A model generated the notes under the pieces. That model did not search any database and had not been told where the DNA came from. It worked only from the letters and a program-made list of their open reading frames with translations. A stretch of 64,000 nt of DNA. Origin: Marinomonas profundimaris (GTDB taxonomy: Bacteria > Pseudomonadota > Gammaproteobacteria > Pseudomonadales > Marinomonadaceae). Both the position numbers and the translations under genes were made by a program. Positions 25,604 to 34,535 of the stretch are shown here, piece after piece; position 1 is the first letter of the stretch, and each line of letters starts with the position of its first letter. The DNA lies in contig NZ_AYOZ01000023.1 of NCBI RefSeq assembly GCF_000508165.1, positions 246,807 through 310,806 of the forward strand, in the 5' to 3' direction.

Positions 25604-26461
25604 TTAGTCTTCATCGTCAGTGGTGTTCATTCGAGCCAAGCGCTCTTGTTCTTCATCGAAGGCTTCTTTGATCTCAGTGAGAACAGAATCTACGTCCGCT
25701 TCTTCTGTTGGCTCATCAAATAATCCCGTCAACTCAGTTTCAGTCGTCAATTTACCCGCTTCAAACAACGCCCAAATCTCTTTAGCGTATTTTGTTTCCA
25801 GTAATTCTGGTGCAGACATGCCGTAATAATTACGCATGTTATTGATATCACGCTCTAACATCCATTCCGCATTATTATTCGCGGCGGCATCGACCGCTTG
25901 AGGTAAATCAATGATGACAGGGCCATGTGAATCAACGAGTACGTTGAATTCGGACAAATCGCCATGAATCAAGCCAGCGCAGAGCATGCGCACTATGTCT
26001 TTAATGATAGTGGCGTGATCGCGTTTCGCTTGTTCTTCACTCAGCACGACATCATTTAGACGAGGCGCTACTTCGCCACTGTCGTCAGTGACTAGTTCCA
26101 TCAACAAAACGCCATCAAAGCAACCATAAGGTGTTGGTGCTCGAACGCCAGCCGCGGCTAAGCGATATAGCGCATCTACTTCCGCATTTTGCCAAAGGTT
26201 TTCTTGCTCGTCTCTGCCGAATTTAGAGCCTTTTTCCATTGCTCGCGAACGTCGACTGTTTCGGACTTTTCGACCTTCTCTGTATTGTACGGCCTGTTTG
26301 AAACTGCGTTTGCCCGCTTCTTTATAGACTTTCGCGCAGCGGATCTCTGATCCACAACGTACTACATAGACGGTCGCTTCTTTTCCGCTCATTAATTGTC
26401 GAAGCACTTCGTCTATTAAGCCATCTTCGATGAGGGGTTGTATTCTTTTAGGGATTTTCAT
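25604..26461 (-). CDS. RIO1-type serine protein kinase
   Basis: The 285-residue protein begins MKIPKRIQPLIEDGLIDEVLRQLMSGKEATVYVV, matching bacterial RIO kinases. SGKEATVYVV is the phosphate-binding loop. The catalytic loop is LIHGDLSEFNVLV, and the metal-binding Asp is in VIIDLPQAVD. The acidic C-terminal tail (DEEQERLARMNTTDDED) is typical. A longer frame starting 39 nt upstream has no better site. The targets in bacteria are unknown. Confidence 0.88.
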   Translation of the reverse strand: MKIPKRIQPLIEDGLIDEVLRQLMSGKEATVYVVRCGSEIRCAKVYKEAGKRSFKQAVQYREGRKVRNSRRSRAMEKGSKFGRDEQENLWQNAEVDALYRLAAAGVRAPTPYGCFDGVLLMELVTDDSGEVAPRLNDVVLSEEQAKRDHATIIKDIVRMLCAGLIHGDLSEFNVLVDSHGPVIIDLPQAVDAAANNNAEWMLERDINNMRNYYGMSAPELLETKYAKEIWALFEAGKLTTETELTGLFDEPTEEADVDSVLTEIKEAFDEEQERLARMNTTDDED

Positions 26462-26566
26462 GCGGCTCGTTATACATTGATTAGATGACAAATGAAACAA
26501 CCAGAAATAGAAATTGGACTTTATTACTGGTGAGGCGAAATCGTTTTTACCCTTTATTAAGTAAGG

Positions 26567-27475
26567 CTATTCATTGAAATCACGTTTCTTATATTCATTT
26601 CTAACTAGATACTCAACCATATCATTGATTTTCATACCCTTTTCCTCTGCCAGTGCATTTAGTTTTTGCTTTGTATTTAGCGTCATGCTGATGCTATAGG
26701 GCTTTTTTCCGCTCGACTTTTCACGAAATTTTTTCTGGCTCCATGCCTTTTTCATTTTATCAATAACGAGCGCTTTGCGGTCTACGTTATCAGATAAATC
26801 GATAGTAGCAATAACCGCTGCTTTTTTTTCTGTCTCGTTAGTGGGTGTCCAGGCGAGATCCAGCGGTCTTTGAATGATGTTTTGTAAATACGACCAGGCC
26901 CAATGCCATTGAGCAGGGTTGTTCTCTTCTACCCAATTAATCACGCTGATGCCCGTCACAATGGATTGCCATTTGTCTTTGAGTTGATCGAGTATCTCTT
27001 CTTGTTGCTGTGCGTCAGCTTCGCCACCGAAAAAGGCATTCAATACGTCAACGTACCTTTCAGCTGCCGTTTCTCTTTCGGTACTAAACGCTTTTTCAGA
27101 GAGTAATTCTAAAAGATTTGTTGTGATGGTCTTCTGATCTGCGTCTGTATCGTTGTTTTTTGTTTTTTCTTTTAAATAACACCAGGCCCAATTACACAAA
27201 CGTTCGTCTTTTTTATCGATCCAGCGAAAATATTGAGACGGAAGCTGCGTAGATTTGAACGCAGACCGCATTTGAGATGAAAAATTATGCGGCGCACGAT
27301 TTTTTTTAATCAAACTCTCTAATTCTTCATTTAATTTTTTCACGCGTTCGATCTGTGTATCGCCACGCAAGTTTTTAAGGGATGCCCCTCTAATATTCTT
27401 CAGTAAATATTCTGTGTAAAAAGCACATTCTCGCTCTGATGTTGCGTCAAGAAATTCAGCATTGCTTTTCATCAT
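26567..27475 (-). CDS. Unrecognised protein with a duplicated W-A-W motif and a ribbon-helix-helix-like C-terminus
   Basis: Not recognised. It has 302 residues, helical and charged. Two copies of a motif stand out: NWAWCYLKEK and HWAWSYLQNI, about 100 residues apart and each followed by helices. This suggests an internal duplication. The last 50 residues (KPYSISMTLNTKQKLNALAEE then KGMKINDMVEYLVRNEYKK) read like a ribbon-helix-helix DNA-binding module, as at the end of MatP or CopG-type proteins. The start used has AAGG 8 nt upstream; the longest frame begins 18 nt earlier. It may be a DNA-binding or chromosome-organising protein; that is inference. Confidence 0.65.
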   Translation of the reverse strand: MMKSNAEFLDATSERECAFYTEYLLKNIRGASLKNLRGDTQIERVKKLNEELESLIKKNRAPHNFSSQMRSAFKSTQLPSQYFRWIDKKDERLCNWAWCYLKEKTKNNDTDADQKTITTNLLELLSEKAFSTERETAAERYVDVLNAFFGGEADAQQQEEILDQLKDKWQSIVTGISVINWVEENNPAQWHWAWSYLQNIIQRPLDLAWTPTNETEKKAAVIATIDLSDNVDRKALVIDKMKKAWSQKKFREKSSGKKPYSISMTLNTKQKLNALAEEKGMKINDMVEYLVRNEYKKRDFNE

Positions 27476-27905
27476 ATAAATTACCTTTTCCATACGAATA
27501 TCGAAAAAAACTATTAAAAACTACGGCGTAGTATGTTCCGTAAACCTTACGTGTATTTGTGTAAGTTGACAATAACTTTGCAGTTGATTTATTGATTTTT
27601 TAAAGGCTTTCAATCGATTTTTTGCTTTTAAAACGCTTAAAAGTGATTTTTGATGAATGGGCGATTTGAATAAGAAATAAGGGAAATAACGAGAATCGAT
27701 GTTGAGCATGGATTTATTCAACCTATGCTCTTTTCATAAATTAGAGATGTGAATAACGTGAGAGGCGTTAACGTGTTTTTGATGAATTGAAAGCGTAGGG
27801 AAAAGTTTTTGGTTTTAGATAAAACTAAAAAAAATAATGAAATGAATCACTTAGGTTGATGTAAAAAAACAGTAATAGCGGAGAAGTTCGAGAAGGCGGG
27901 ACTAA
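27476..27905. other. Long AT-rich intergenic stretch without a supported gene
   Basis: About 430 nt between the unrecognised gene's start and the rhlE terminator. A 66-codon frame (27521-27721, minus) has no convincing start or protein features. The stretch presumably holds the promoter of the minus-strand gene at 27475. Confidence 0.5.
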
Positions 27906-27933
27906 ACGGTTGTGAATTTTTTATTCGCAACCG
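27906..27933 (-). terminator. Hairpin downstream of rhlE
   Basis: CGGTTGCGAAT / ATTCACAACCG on the minus strand (one mismatch), 26 nt past the rhlE stop, followed by a short TTTAG. Probable terminator with a weak T tail. Confidence 0.55.
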
Positions 27934-27958
27934 CTCGTATTGAATCGTAATAAATGGT

Positions 27959-29209
27959 TTATCGACGGCGTTTCTTAGGCTTTCTGTCATTTGTTGAGGA
28001 TAAACCGAGCGCTTTTGCTCTTAGTGCTTTTTTTGAGGGCTCGCGTTTTTTGTTTGGGCTGTCGATTTTATTTAAATCGGGTTCGAATCCTGGTAACCAT
28101 TGAGGAACGAATTGCTCGCCCACTAGTTTTTCAATATCCGCCAGTAAGTAGCGTTCTTTTTCACTGACTAAAGAAATAGCGAGACCCGCGGCGCCAGCTC
28201 GGCCAGTTCTGCCGATTCGGTGAATGTAATCTTCGGCATTATATGGCAGCTCATGATTCACTACGTACTGTAATTGTTCTATATCGATACCGCGTGCCGC
28301 GACATCGGTTGCGACGAGCGCTCTGACTTTGCCCGCTTTAAAATCGGTTAAAACACGGTCGCGAGCACCTTGGGATTTATCACCATGAATGGCTTGTGTC
28401 GCAACGCCGTCTTTTTGCATTTCTTTTGCAAGTTCATCCGCCCCTTGTTTTGTGCGGGTAAATATCAACACTTGCTGCCAATTTTTGGAGCCAATCAAAT
28501 AAGACAGAAGCGAACTCTTACGGTCTTGATCAACCGCATAAATCATCTGCTCTACTTGTGTTGCAGTGGTGTTTCGGTTGTCGACTTCGATGAGCTTAGG
28601 GTCTTTTAACAAGGTTTTGCTAAGCGCAAAAATGTCGTCATTGAACGTAGCGGAAAAGAAGAGTGTTTGGCGTGATTCAGGGAGTTTTCGCAGAATCCTT
28701 TGAATATCAATGATAAAGCCCATATCTAACATGCGGTCGGCTTCATCGAGCACCAAGGTTTTCAAATTCCCCAAATTAACAAGATTCTTCATAACCAATT
28801 CAAGCAGGCGACCTGGTGTAGCGACTAATACATCACAGCCTTTTCTGAGTGCATCAAGCTGCACATTGATACTCGCTCCGCCGTAGGCAACAACAGATTG
28901 GATCGGAAGGTTTGCGCTGTATTTTACAAAGCTTGCATGAACTTGCTGTGCAAGTTCTCGGGTTGGCGTTAGTACCAAAACTTGGATGTTTTGGTAGCTA
29001 CTGGTGCTTTTCGATTGCAGTATTTTCTGCAGCAGAGGCAAGGCAAACGCCGCGGTTTTACCGGTACCTGTTTGTGCTCCTGCCATGACATCTTTGTTTG
29101 CTAGTACGGTTGGAATGGCCGCTTTTTGGATTGGTGTGGGAGTGGCATACCCTAAATCGTGTATGACGTCGGTGATTTCTTTAAGAAGTCCTAAAGAGGA
29201 AAAACTCAT
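27959..29209 (-). CDS. rhlE: DEAD-box RNA helicase RhlE
   Basis: The 416-residue protein shows all DEAD motifs in order. They are the Q motif (GYATPTPIQKAAIP), AQTGTGKT, PTRELAQQ, TPGRLLEL, DEAD, SATF, IFTRTKQGADEL, and HRIGRTGRAGAAG. The basic C-terminal tail (NKKREPSKKALRAKALGLSS) is typical of RhlE. It unwinds short RNA duplexes in ribosome assembly and RNA decay. It is a single gene. Confidence 0.92.
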   Translation of the reverse strand: MSFSSLGLLKEITDVIHDLGYATPTPIQKAAIPTVLANKDVMAGAQTGTGKTAAFALPLLQKILQSKSTSSYQNIQVLVLTPTRELAQQVHASFVKYSANLPIQSVVAYGGASINVQLDALRKGCDVLVATPGRLLELVMKNLVNLGNLKTLVLDEADRMLDMGFIIDIQRILRKLPESRQTLFFSATFNDDIFALSKTLLKDPKLIEVDNRNTTATQVEQMIYAVDQDRKSSLLSYLIGSKNWQQVLIFTRTKQGADELAKEMQKDGVATQAIHGDKSQGARDRVLTDFKAGKVRALVATDVAARGIDIEQLQYVVNHELPYNAEDYIHRIGRTGRAGAAGLAISLVSEKERYLLADIEKLVGEQFVPQWLPGFEPDLNKIDSPNKKREPSKKALRAKALGLSSTNDRKPKKRRR

Positions 29210-29433
29210 GGGGATCTCGCTAATAGTAAAAGGCGCTGAATAATGGCGTTAGTGTAGCATTGCGTAAAAGCAGGCGGCGCTGTTTTTTACTGTTGCCGGA
29301 TTATTTGATTGATTCTGTTACGAATTAAGACATGTTAAGCAATGCGGTCATCTTAAGCACAAGATAGAATAAGATAGTATTAAGGATATTCACGTCTTTT
29401 ATTATTGGTTTAACTGTATGGAACGGAACAAGA

Positions 29434-31107
29434 ATGGCTATTAAGTCGCGCTTTTTAATATCGACCACACTTATTTTATTGCTAACGTGCTTTTTTTCTT
29501 GGTTATCTATGCGCGTATTGGCAGAAGATATTATTGGCAGTTGGGTTGAGCGTTATGCTGAAAAGCAAGTTCGATACGATAAGGTTCGAACCTTATTGCC
29601 ACTTATTCAAGAGGTAAACCTCTCAAAGGAATTTGCAAACCTTAATGCATTGACGTTATGGGCAAAAAATCCACATGATGACAATTTAAAAGCACAAGCG
29701 CTTCAAGAGACCGAAAAATTTCGACCTCGATTTTCTGATGGCTCTTATTTTATCGCCTTAAAGGGAAACGACCGTTATTACTACAGTGATGGCGAAAAGC
29801 CGATAAACAGTGACTATTACCGATATACACTCGACGCGTCAAAAAATTCAGATGCGTGGTTTTATGGCATCATGGAGAAGAATTTAGACCTTCATTTAAA
29901 CGTGAATCCAGATGTTGAATTGGGCGTGGTTAAGCTCTGGAGTGATGTGTTAATTCGAGAAGGCGATGAGGTTCTGGGCGTGGTAGGAACCGGTTTGGAT
30001 TTATCTACTTTTTTGAATCAAATGGTTGAAAAACAAGACATTTATTCTGCGATATTGTTTACGAGCCCTGAAGGATCCATTCAGCTTTATCAGAATGAAG
30101 CTTTAATTAGTTTCTCTTCATTAACCAATGAATCCAATAATCAAAAATGCATATTCAAACTTCTGGATGACGAGGCGTCCCATGCTTTATTGAAATCCAC
30201 GTATGCATTGGCGAAAGAAAGCCCGAATCATGTCGAAACAGCCGTGGTTAAAAAAGACGGTGTGCGTCAGTTGGCGAGTGTGATTTACATACCTGAAATT
30301 GATTGGTTCCAAGTTAATTTCATAGACATCAATAACTTCCTTCCATTTACTGAATTCTCAGGCCTGTTGATTGTTTTCGCAATCAGCTTGGTTTTTGCCC
30401 TGCTGATTGTCTATTTACTATTGGCGGTGATTGTGACCAAGCCAATCGCAGAGTTGGAGTCATCAATACGTGCGTTGGGTGAAAATCAATATAAAGCACC
30501 AAAATTGAGCCGTTTTGCAGGGCCAGAAATTAAGCGATTAGTGGCGCATTATCGCAACATATCCAAAACCCTTTTAAGTTATCAGCAAGAATTGGAAGAA
30601 AAAGTGGCGACGCGGACGGCAGAGTTAAGTCGTCTTTCTAAGCGTGATCCATTGACAGAATTGTATAACCGCCGAGGGTTTGAAATGCACATGGCGGATT
30701 ATATGCAAAAGTGGGAATCCGCGCGTACGCCGTTTGGGCTTATCAATGTGGACGTTGATCGTTTTAAATCGATCAATGATCAATATGGTCACGGTGCGGG
30801 CGATCTAGTACTGCAACGAATTGCTGACTATTTGATAGAGATTGTTGGGGAGAATGGAGAGGTGTCACGTTGGGGAGGCGATGAATTTTTAATATTGGTG
30901 AAGCAAGCGGATGTGGCCTCTTTGGCTTTGATTTCTAAGCAATTGTTAGGTAAGTCCAACCCTCTGATAGTCGATATTAAGAGTCAGAATGTCACCATTC
31001 AATTCAGTGTGGGCAGTGCGCTAGTTCAAGAAGAGGACACCCTTGCAGATATATTGCATCGTGCAGACAAGGCCATGTACGCGGTGAAGTTTGCTGGTCG
31101 TGACTAG
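29434..31107 (+). CDS. Membrane-bound Cache-HAMP-GGDEF diguanylate cyclase
   Basis: The 557-residue protein has a first membrane helix at residues ~7-27 and a periplasmic double-Cache-like sensor to ~305. A second helix (~308-332) is followed by a HAMP/coiled-coil linker (YQQELEEKVATRTAELSRLSKRD) and a GGDEF domain. The active site is GGDEF near residue 481. The RxxD inhibitory site is absent, so product inhibition at that site is not expected. A ligand in the periplasm probably sets c-di-GMP synthesis. Confidence 0.88.
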   Translation: MAIKSRFLISTTLILLLTCFFSWLSMRVLAEDIIGSWVERYAEKQVRYDKVRTLLPLIQEVNLSKEFANLNALTLWAKNPHDDNLKAQALQETEKFRPRFSDGSYFIALKGNDRYYYSDGEKPINSDYYRYTLDASKNSDAWFYGIMEKNLDLHLNVNPDVELGVVKLWSDVLIREGDEVLGVVGTGLDLSTFLNQMVEKQDIYSAILFTSPEGSIQLYQNEALISFSSLTNESNNQKCIFKLLDDEASHALLKSTYALAKESPNHVETAVVKKDGVRQLASVIYIPEIDWFQVNFIDINNFLPFTEFSGLLIVFAISLVFALLIVYLLLAVIVTKPIAELESSIRALGENQYKAPKLSRFAGPEIKRLVAHYRNISKTLLSYQQELEEKVATRTAELSRLSKRDPLTELYNRRGFEMHMADYMQKWESARTPFGLINVDVDRFKSINDQYGHGAGDLVLQRIADYLIEIVGENGEVSRWGGDEFLILVKQADVASLALISKQLLGKSNPLIVDIKSQNVTIQFSVGSALVQEEDTLADILHRADKAMYAVKFAGRD

Positions 31108-31124
31108 ATAAAACAGAATAAAAA

Positions 31125-31152
31125 AACGCGTTTACCATCACAGTAAACGCGT
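31125..31152 (-). terminator. Terminator between the GGDEF gene and sdhCD
   Basis: Stem AACGCGTTTAC / GTAAACGCGTT with a 7-nt loop. On the minus strand it is followed by T7, so it ends the sdhCD transcript; it may also stop the plus-strand GGDEF transcript. Confidence 0.85.
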
Positions 31153-31166
31153 TCAGCGTTGTTAAA

Positions 31167-31505
31167 TTACATCCACCAAAGAATGTACAAACCAAACGCC
31201 GCGTAAGCCACACTTCCTAGTTTAACCACCGCCATATAAAGCGTATTGATTCCCTTAGGTTTAATGTAATCGGTGCCGATTTGCCAGCCCGCTAATACTG
31301 AGTTTAAACACACCATTAACAAGGTGACGCTGGAATAAATTTTGAACCACATAGGAGCAAATAGGTTTTGCCAATCCGCAAATGTTGCGGTGTCCACGTT
31401 CAGTACTAACCCAATAATCACCACACCCCAAAGGCAAATGGCAAGGTTAGTTATGCGTTGAAAGACCCACTCTCGAGTCCCGCTACGTGTATTTCCTAAT
31501 GACAT
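31167..31505 (-). CDS. sdhD: Succinate dehydrogenase membrane anchor SdhD, divergent
   Basis: The 112-residue protein has three membrane helices and aligns along its length with E. coli SdhD. The quinone-site pair TDY (Asp79, Tyr80; E. coli Asp82, Tyr83) is kept. The haem b ligand His71 of E. coli is replaced by Asn68 (VCLNSVLAGWQ). It starts at TAATG, overlapping the sdhC stop by one base. No sdhA or sdhB follows; a terminator does. It may anchor flavoprotein and iron-sulfur subunits encoded elsewhere, or do something else. Confidence 0.8.
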   Translation of the reverse strand: MSLGNTRSGTREWVFQRITNLAICLWGVVIIGLVLNVDTATFADWQNLFAPMWFKIYSSVTLLMVCLNSVLAGWQIGTDYIKPKGINTLYMAVVKLGSVAYAAFGLYILWWM

Positions 31506-31885
31506 TATGCCCATACCCAAACCCCCGAAATGACACAAAAACAACCCGCAACAACAAGAACCGCGATGGCAATGTTTTTGCCTGATTCCAGCTCTTCGAA
31601 ATGCCCAAAATCTTGGATGATGTGTTTAAGCGTGGCGCAAAAGTAATAACCGAATGCGGACAATAATCCCCATACCATAAACTGCCCAATGGCGTTTTGG
31701 TCAAAAAACGCAAGCACGCTTGTGAAGCAATCGGCAGATGCGAGTGAAAAATACAGTGCCGGCAAAAAGACGGCCATGCTGACCCATAAAATGACAGCAG
31801 ACACCCGATGTAATATGGATGCAATGGCTGTTATCGGCAGCTTGATCGTGTTGATATCAAGATTAACCGGTCGCTCTTTATTCAT
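31505..31885 (-). CDS. sdhC: Succinate dehydrogenase cytochrome b556 subunit SdhC, divergent
   Basis: The 126-residue protein has three membrane helices and starts MNKERPVNLDINTIKLPITAI, close to E. coli SdhC. GGAG precedes the ATG by 7 nt. The quinone-site Ser23 and Arg27 in ASILHRVS match E. coli Ser27 and Arg31. At the haem b ligand position (E. coli His84) the residue is Tyr81 (FGYYFCATLKH); the later His88 is kept. Together with Asn in SdhD this removes both known axial haem ligands. The gene pair stands apart from any citrate-cycle operon. Confidence 0.82.
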   Translation of the reverse strand: MNKERPVNLDINTIKLPITAIASILHRVSAVILWVSMAVFLPALYFSLASADCFTSVLAFFDQNAIGQFMVWGLLSAFGYYFCATLKHIIQDFGHFEELESGKNIAIAVLVVAGCFCVISGVWVWA

Positions 31886-32008
31886 ACTCTTCTCCAAAAG
31901 CGGTATTAAAGGTGCTATTTTAGTGTAAATGAGAGTCATTAACACGAAATAAATAGGTCGCCAACGTGATTGAGACTGGCGCTGTGGACAATTGTTACGG
32001 AGAACCTA

Positions 32009-32611
32009 ATGTCTTGTCAAAGTGTACAGGTAATTCATGGTGTTTCAGAGCTTTTACAAGAAAGTGCGTTCACCTTGTATTTGGCTGAATTCAAGCGCCA
32101 TGAAGCGGCGTTGTTTATCACCGAAGCGCAATTGATTCGTTTGCTTAAGGTCTCGTTGGATTGGCGTTTTGTCTTTGTCGCGGTGGAAGGCGATAAGGTG
32201 ATTGGATTGGCTGGATACCAATCTAAATCTGGCTCTTTCACTGGCGCCGCCACGCCTTTTCAGCTGATGAAGTGTCTTGGTGTTCGCACTTTTTTTTCGC
32301 TGAGTCGTTCTCCTATGGCGGGTTATCGTAAAGCACAATGCCAAGAGTTGTTGCACGATGGTTTGATCGTGTCGGAAGGCTATCGTCGACAAGGCGTCGC
32401 GGCACAATTATTAAGTGCGTTGGGTGAGTATGCAGAAAACCAAGGGTTTATGAAAATGCGATTGGATGTTGAAGGCCAAAATATGGGCGCCATCGCGCTG
32501 TATCAAAAAATGGGTTATCAAGCGTGCCAAAAGAAAGCCAATGGGCATTGGGTTTATCGTCGCCACTTTGACACTAGGAATCAATGGGAAGGAATGAGCT
32601 CGGAGCAATAA
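32009..32611 (+). CDS. GNAT family N-acetyltransferase
   Basis: The 200-residue protein has the acetyl-CoA motif GYRRQGVAAQLLSALGEYAE near residue 125 and the GNAT ending AIALYQKMGYQACQ. GGAG lies 6 nt before the ATG; a TTG further upstream is less likely. The substrate is unknown. Its last 31 nt overlap the end of the convergent hypothetical gene. Confidence 0.85.
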   Translation: MSCQSVQVIHGVSELLQESAFTLYLAEFKRHEAALFITEAQLIRLLKVSLDWRFVFVAVEGDKVIGLAGYQSKSGSFTGAATPFQLMKCLGVRTFFSLSRSPMAGYRKAQCQELLHDGLIVSEGYRRQGVAAQLLSALGEYAENQGFMKMRLDVEGQNMGAIALYQKMGYQACQKKANGHWVYRRHFDTRNQWEGMSSEQ

Positions 32612-33054
32612 CGTTCCCAACAGTCTTGGCATTGCTCAACCACCTTTTGTGATGTCACCGCGGCTTCTTTTTGTGCCAGTTGGTAACATAAGCGTGCTAT
32701 CTCGGCGTACGCGGTAAGGGCACAGGAACGAAGGTCTCGAGGAAGATGACTGCTGACAATTCGATCCAATTTGTGAGCGGTGAGTGCAAGGTAGTGTCGC
32801 TCGTCGTTATCATTGGGCGGTGGGCAAAAATCAAAACAATTCAGACACGCATTCACGCTTAATCGCAGGGTTTCAGTCGTCACGTCATGGCGTGACAGTA
32901 GCCGAAAGCTGAGTTCAAACGCTTGCAGGTAAAGCTCGCTCGTTGCGCTTTCTTGGCCTTGCATAAAGGCACTGTGTGCCTTCAGGTTCGTAAGGTCATA
33001 CTCATTGATCAGCGCGCGAGCATCAATCTGTGACGTTTGCGTCAGCAGTCCCAT
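32581..33054 (-). CDS. Hypothetical all-helical protein downstream of cysH
   Basis: Not recognised. The 157-residue protein is predicted helical with a TPR-like rhythm (AHSAFMQGQESATSELYLQAFELSFRLL) and a Cys-Pro stretch NACLNCFDFCPPPND. It begins 3 nt after the CysH-type reductase and so is likely co-transcribed with it. The 3' end overlaps the GNAT gene tail to tail. Confidence 0.6.
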   Translation of the reverse strand: MGLLTQTSQIDARALINEYDLTNLKAHSAFMQGQESATSELYLQAFELSFRLLSRHDVTTETLRLSVNACLNCFDFCPPPNDNDERHYLALTAHKLDRIVSSHLPRDLRSCALTAYAEIARLCYQLAQKEAAVTSQKVVEQCQDCWERYCSELIPSH

Positions 33055-33057
33055 TTC

Positions 33058-33678
33058 TTATAGCTTCGTATGAAGGCCGCATTCGCGGTTTTCTAACGCT
33101 TTCGTCGGATCAAAATAACGGCTGACATTTGGCAAATCAAATTTCTCTAAATACGCGAGCATGTCTGCTTCTTTCCAATGCAACAAGGGGGCGACTTTGA
33201 TGGCACCATTTGGCCCATTTCCAAACACATCCATTGACTGACGGAACTCTGTTTGCTCGCTGCGAACCGCCGTAAACCAGACGTCTGGGCGCTGCTCTTT
33301 CATGGCTCTGGAAAACGGCTCTAACTTAAACTGTTCGGTGAACTCGGCGTGACCTTCGTCTTCAAAGTGAGGAATGCCGCCTAATGCCGCATCACGACGT
33401 GCAGCGCTGACTTTAGGTGTGTACACCTCGATGTTGAGGTTCAGTGCGGCAATCAATTGTTCGGCGATTTTGTACGTATCTGGTGTGTTGTAGCCAGAGT
33501 CGATCCACACAATTGGCATATCCGGCTTTACTTGCGTGACCATGTGCAAAATAACCGCTTCATATGGGCCAAAATTCGTTGTCGTTAATGGTTTATCAGA
33601 CTGAGCAATGCCCCATTTTATGATGTCTAGCGGTTCCGCATTTTGCAGCGCTTGATTGGCTTCTTGAATGTCTATCAT
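33058..33678 (-). CDS. cysH: CysH-type phosphoadenylyl-sulfate reductase
   Basis: The 206-residue protein has the adenylyl-sulfate reductase fold. VWIDSGYNTPDTYKIAEQL follows the nucleotide loop, AVRSEQTEFRQSM matches the RSxQ substrate motif, and the C-terminus ends ENRECGLH. That Cys is the catalytic one of PAPS reductases. The two CC pairs that hold a 4Fe-4S cluster in APS reductases are absent, so PAPS with thioredoxin is expected. It is about 40 residues shorter than E. coli CysH. It probably makes sulfite for cysteine synthesis. Confidence 0.8.
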   Translation of the reverse strand: MIDIQEANQALQNAEPLDIIKWGIAQSDKPLTTTNFGPYEAVILHMVTQVKPDMPIVWIDSGYNTPDTYKIAEQLIAALNLNIEVYTPKVSAARRDAALGGIPHFEDEGHAEFTEQFKLEPFSRAMKEQRPDVWFTAVRSEQTEFRQSMDVFGNGPNGAIKVAPLLHWKEADMLAYLEKFDLPNVSRYFDPTKALENRECGLHTKL

Positions 33679-33793
33679 GATCGACTCTCTGCTCTTTATT
33701 CATGGGATAGGCAGAGATGGTAAGGCGAGGCTCACATAAATGTAAATGAGATTCGTTTATAATATTTCGCACTTTTCTTATGTTCAATTCCTC

Positions 33794-34063
33794 TCAAAGA
33801 GATCGCTTTCGTATGGTCAGGCATGACAAGCCATACAGAACCACAATGAAAGCCGAAAAGAACGTGGGATCGATTCCCCAGTAAACGCTAATAGGTCGGA
33901 TCATAAATAAGCTGAAAGCGACAGGCAACAATAATAGAAACATGCGGCTGATGCTGATCGTGAGCGTAAACCCCGCCTCACAATGAGGGCAAGCTTGAGA
34001 GTGGCGAAAGCTTTTTGTAAGGCTTGAGAAAGGCAAGGTTGTTTCGCAATGTGGACATTTCAT
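33794..34063 (-). CDS. Small zinc-ribbon membrane protein
   Basis: The 89-residue protein has two CxxC pairs (KCPHCET and ACPHCEAGF), a zinc-ribbon, followed by two hydrophobic helices (~30-50 and ~62-82). No good Shine-Dalgarno site is visible. Family and role are unknown. Confidence 0.6.
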   Translation of the reverse strand: MKCPHCETTLPFSSLTKSFRHSQACPHCEAGFTLTISISRMFLLLLPVAFSLFMIRPISVYWGIDPTFFSAFIVVLYGLSCLTIRKRSL

Positions 34064-34448
34064 AGAGCAGACCTAAGGGTTTTTATTATTGATGCGCGAC
34101 AGTCTGCATGAGTCTTTTGCTGGGTACAAGCGCCTTGGAATGAGGGGGTAGAAACGGTGTTTTTCTTGTCTGTTAATGTATGTCTTTTTTGGCATGAATG
34201 TTTCTGATTTTGGGCGAGATGGATTAATGCAAAAAAGCGTCGAGGCCATCTATTTTGTGTAATTAAATAACTAAAAAATAGAATCGAATAAACATGCGTT
34301 CTTGTTTTTTACTTATTATTTGATTGCGATAAATCCCGACAAAAAATTAATTCATAATTATCAATCACTTAAGTGGTGTTATTTTTGTACTTGTGAATTA
34401 AGTAAAAAATAAGAACAAAACGGCACTCCATTTCGTTGTAATAAAATC
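34064..34448. other. AT-rich region upstream of the porin
   Basis: About 385 nt with no supported gene. It is very AT-rich and presumably holds the porin promoter. No clear -35/-10 pair with 17-nt spacing could be fixed. Confidence 0.4.
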
Positions 34449-34526
34449 ACCTAAATGTATCATTAATTCCGAAAACAAATGTTTTTGACAAGCTCTATCT
34501 ATTATAAAAACAACATACATTTAGGT
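34449..34526 (+). repeat. Perfect 12-bp inverted repeat flanking the porin leader
   Basis: ACCTAAATGTAT (34449-34460) and ATACATTTAGGT (34515-34526) are exact inverted copies 54 nt apart. The right arm holds the AGG that serves as the porin Shine-Dalgarno, 10 nt before the ATG. A TTGACA lies between the arms (34486-34491). Confidence 0.75.
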
Positions 34527-34535
34527 CTGATAATC

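Noticed and set aside
27521..27721. 66-codon minus-strand frame in the 480-nt gap before rhlE
   Set aside because: Basic, low-complexity, no ribosome site and no family likeness. Treated as intergenic.
33730..33770. Possible Fur-like site upstream of cysH (AATGAGATTCGTT)
   Set aside because: The two halves are not a good inverted repeat, and cysH is not a usual Fur target.
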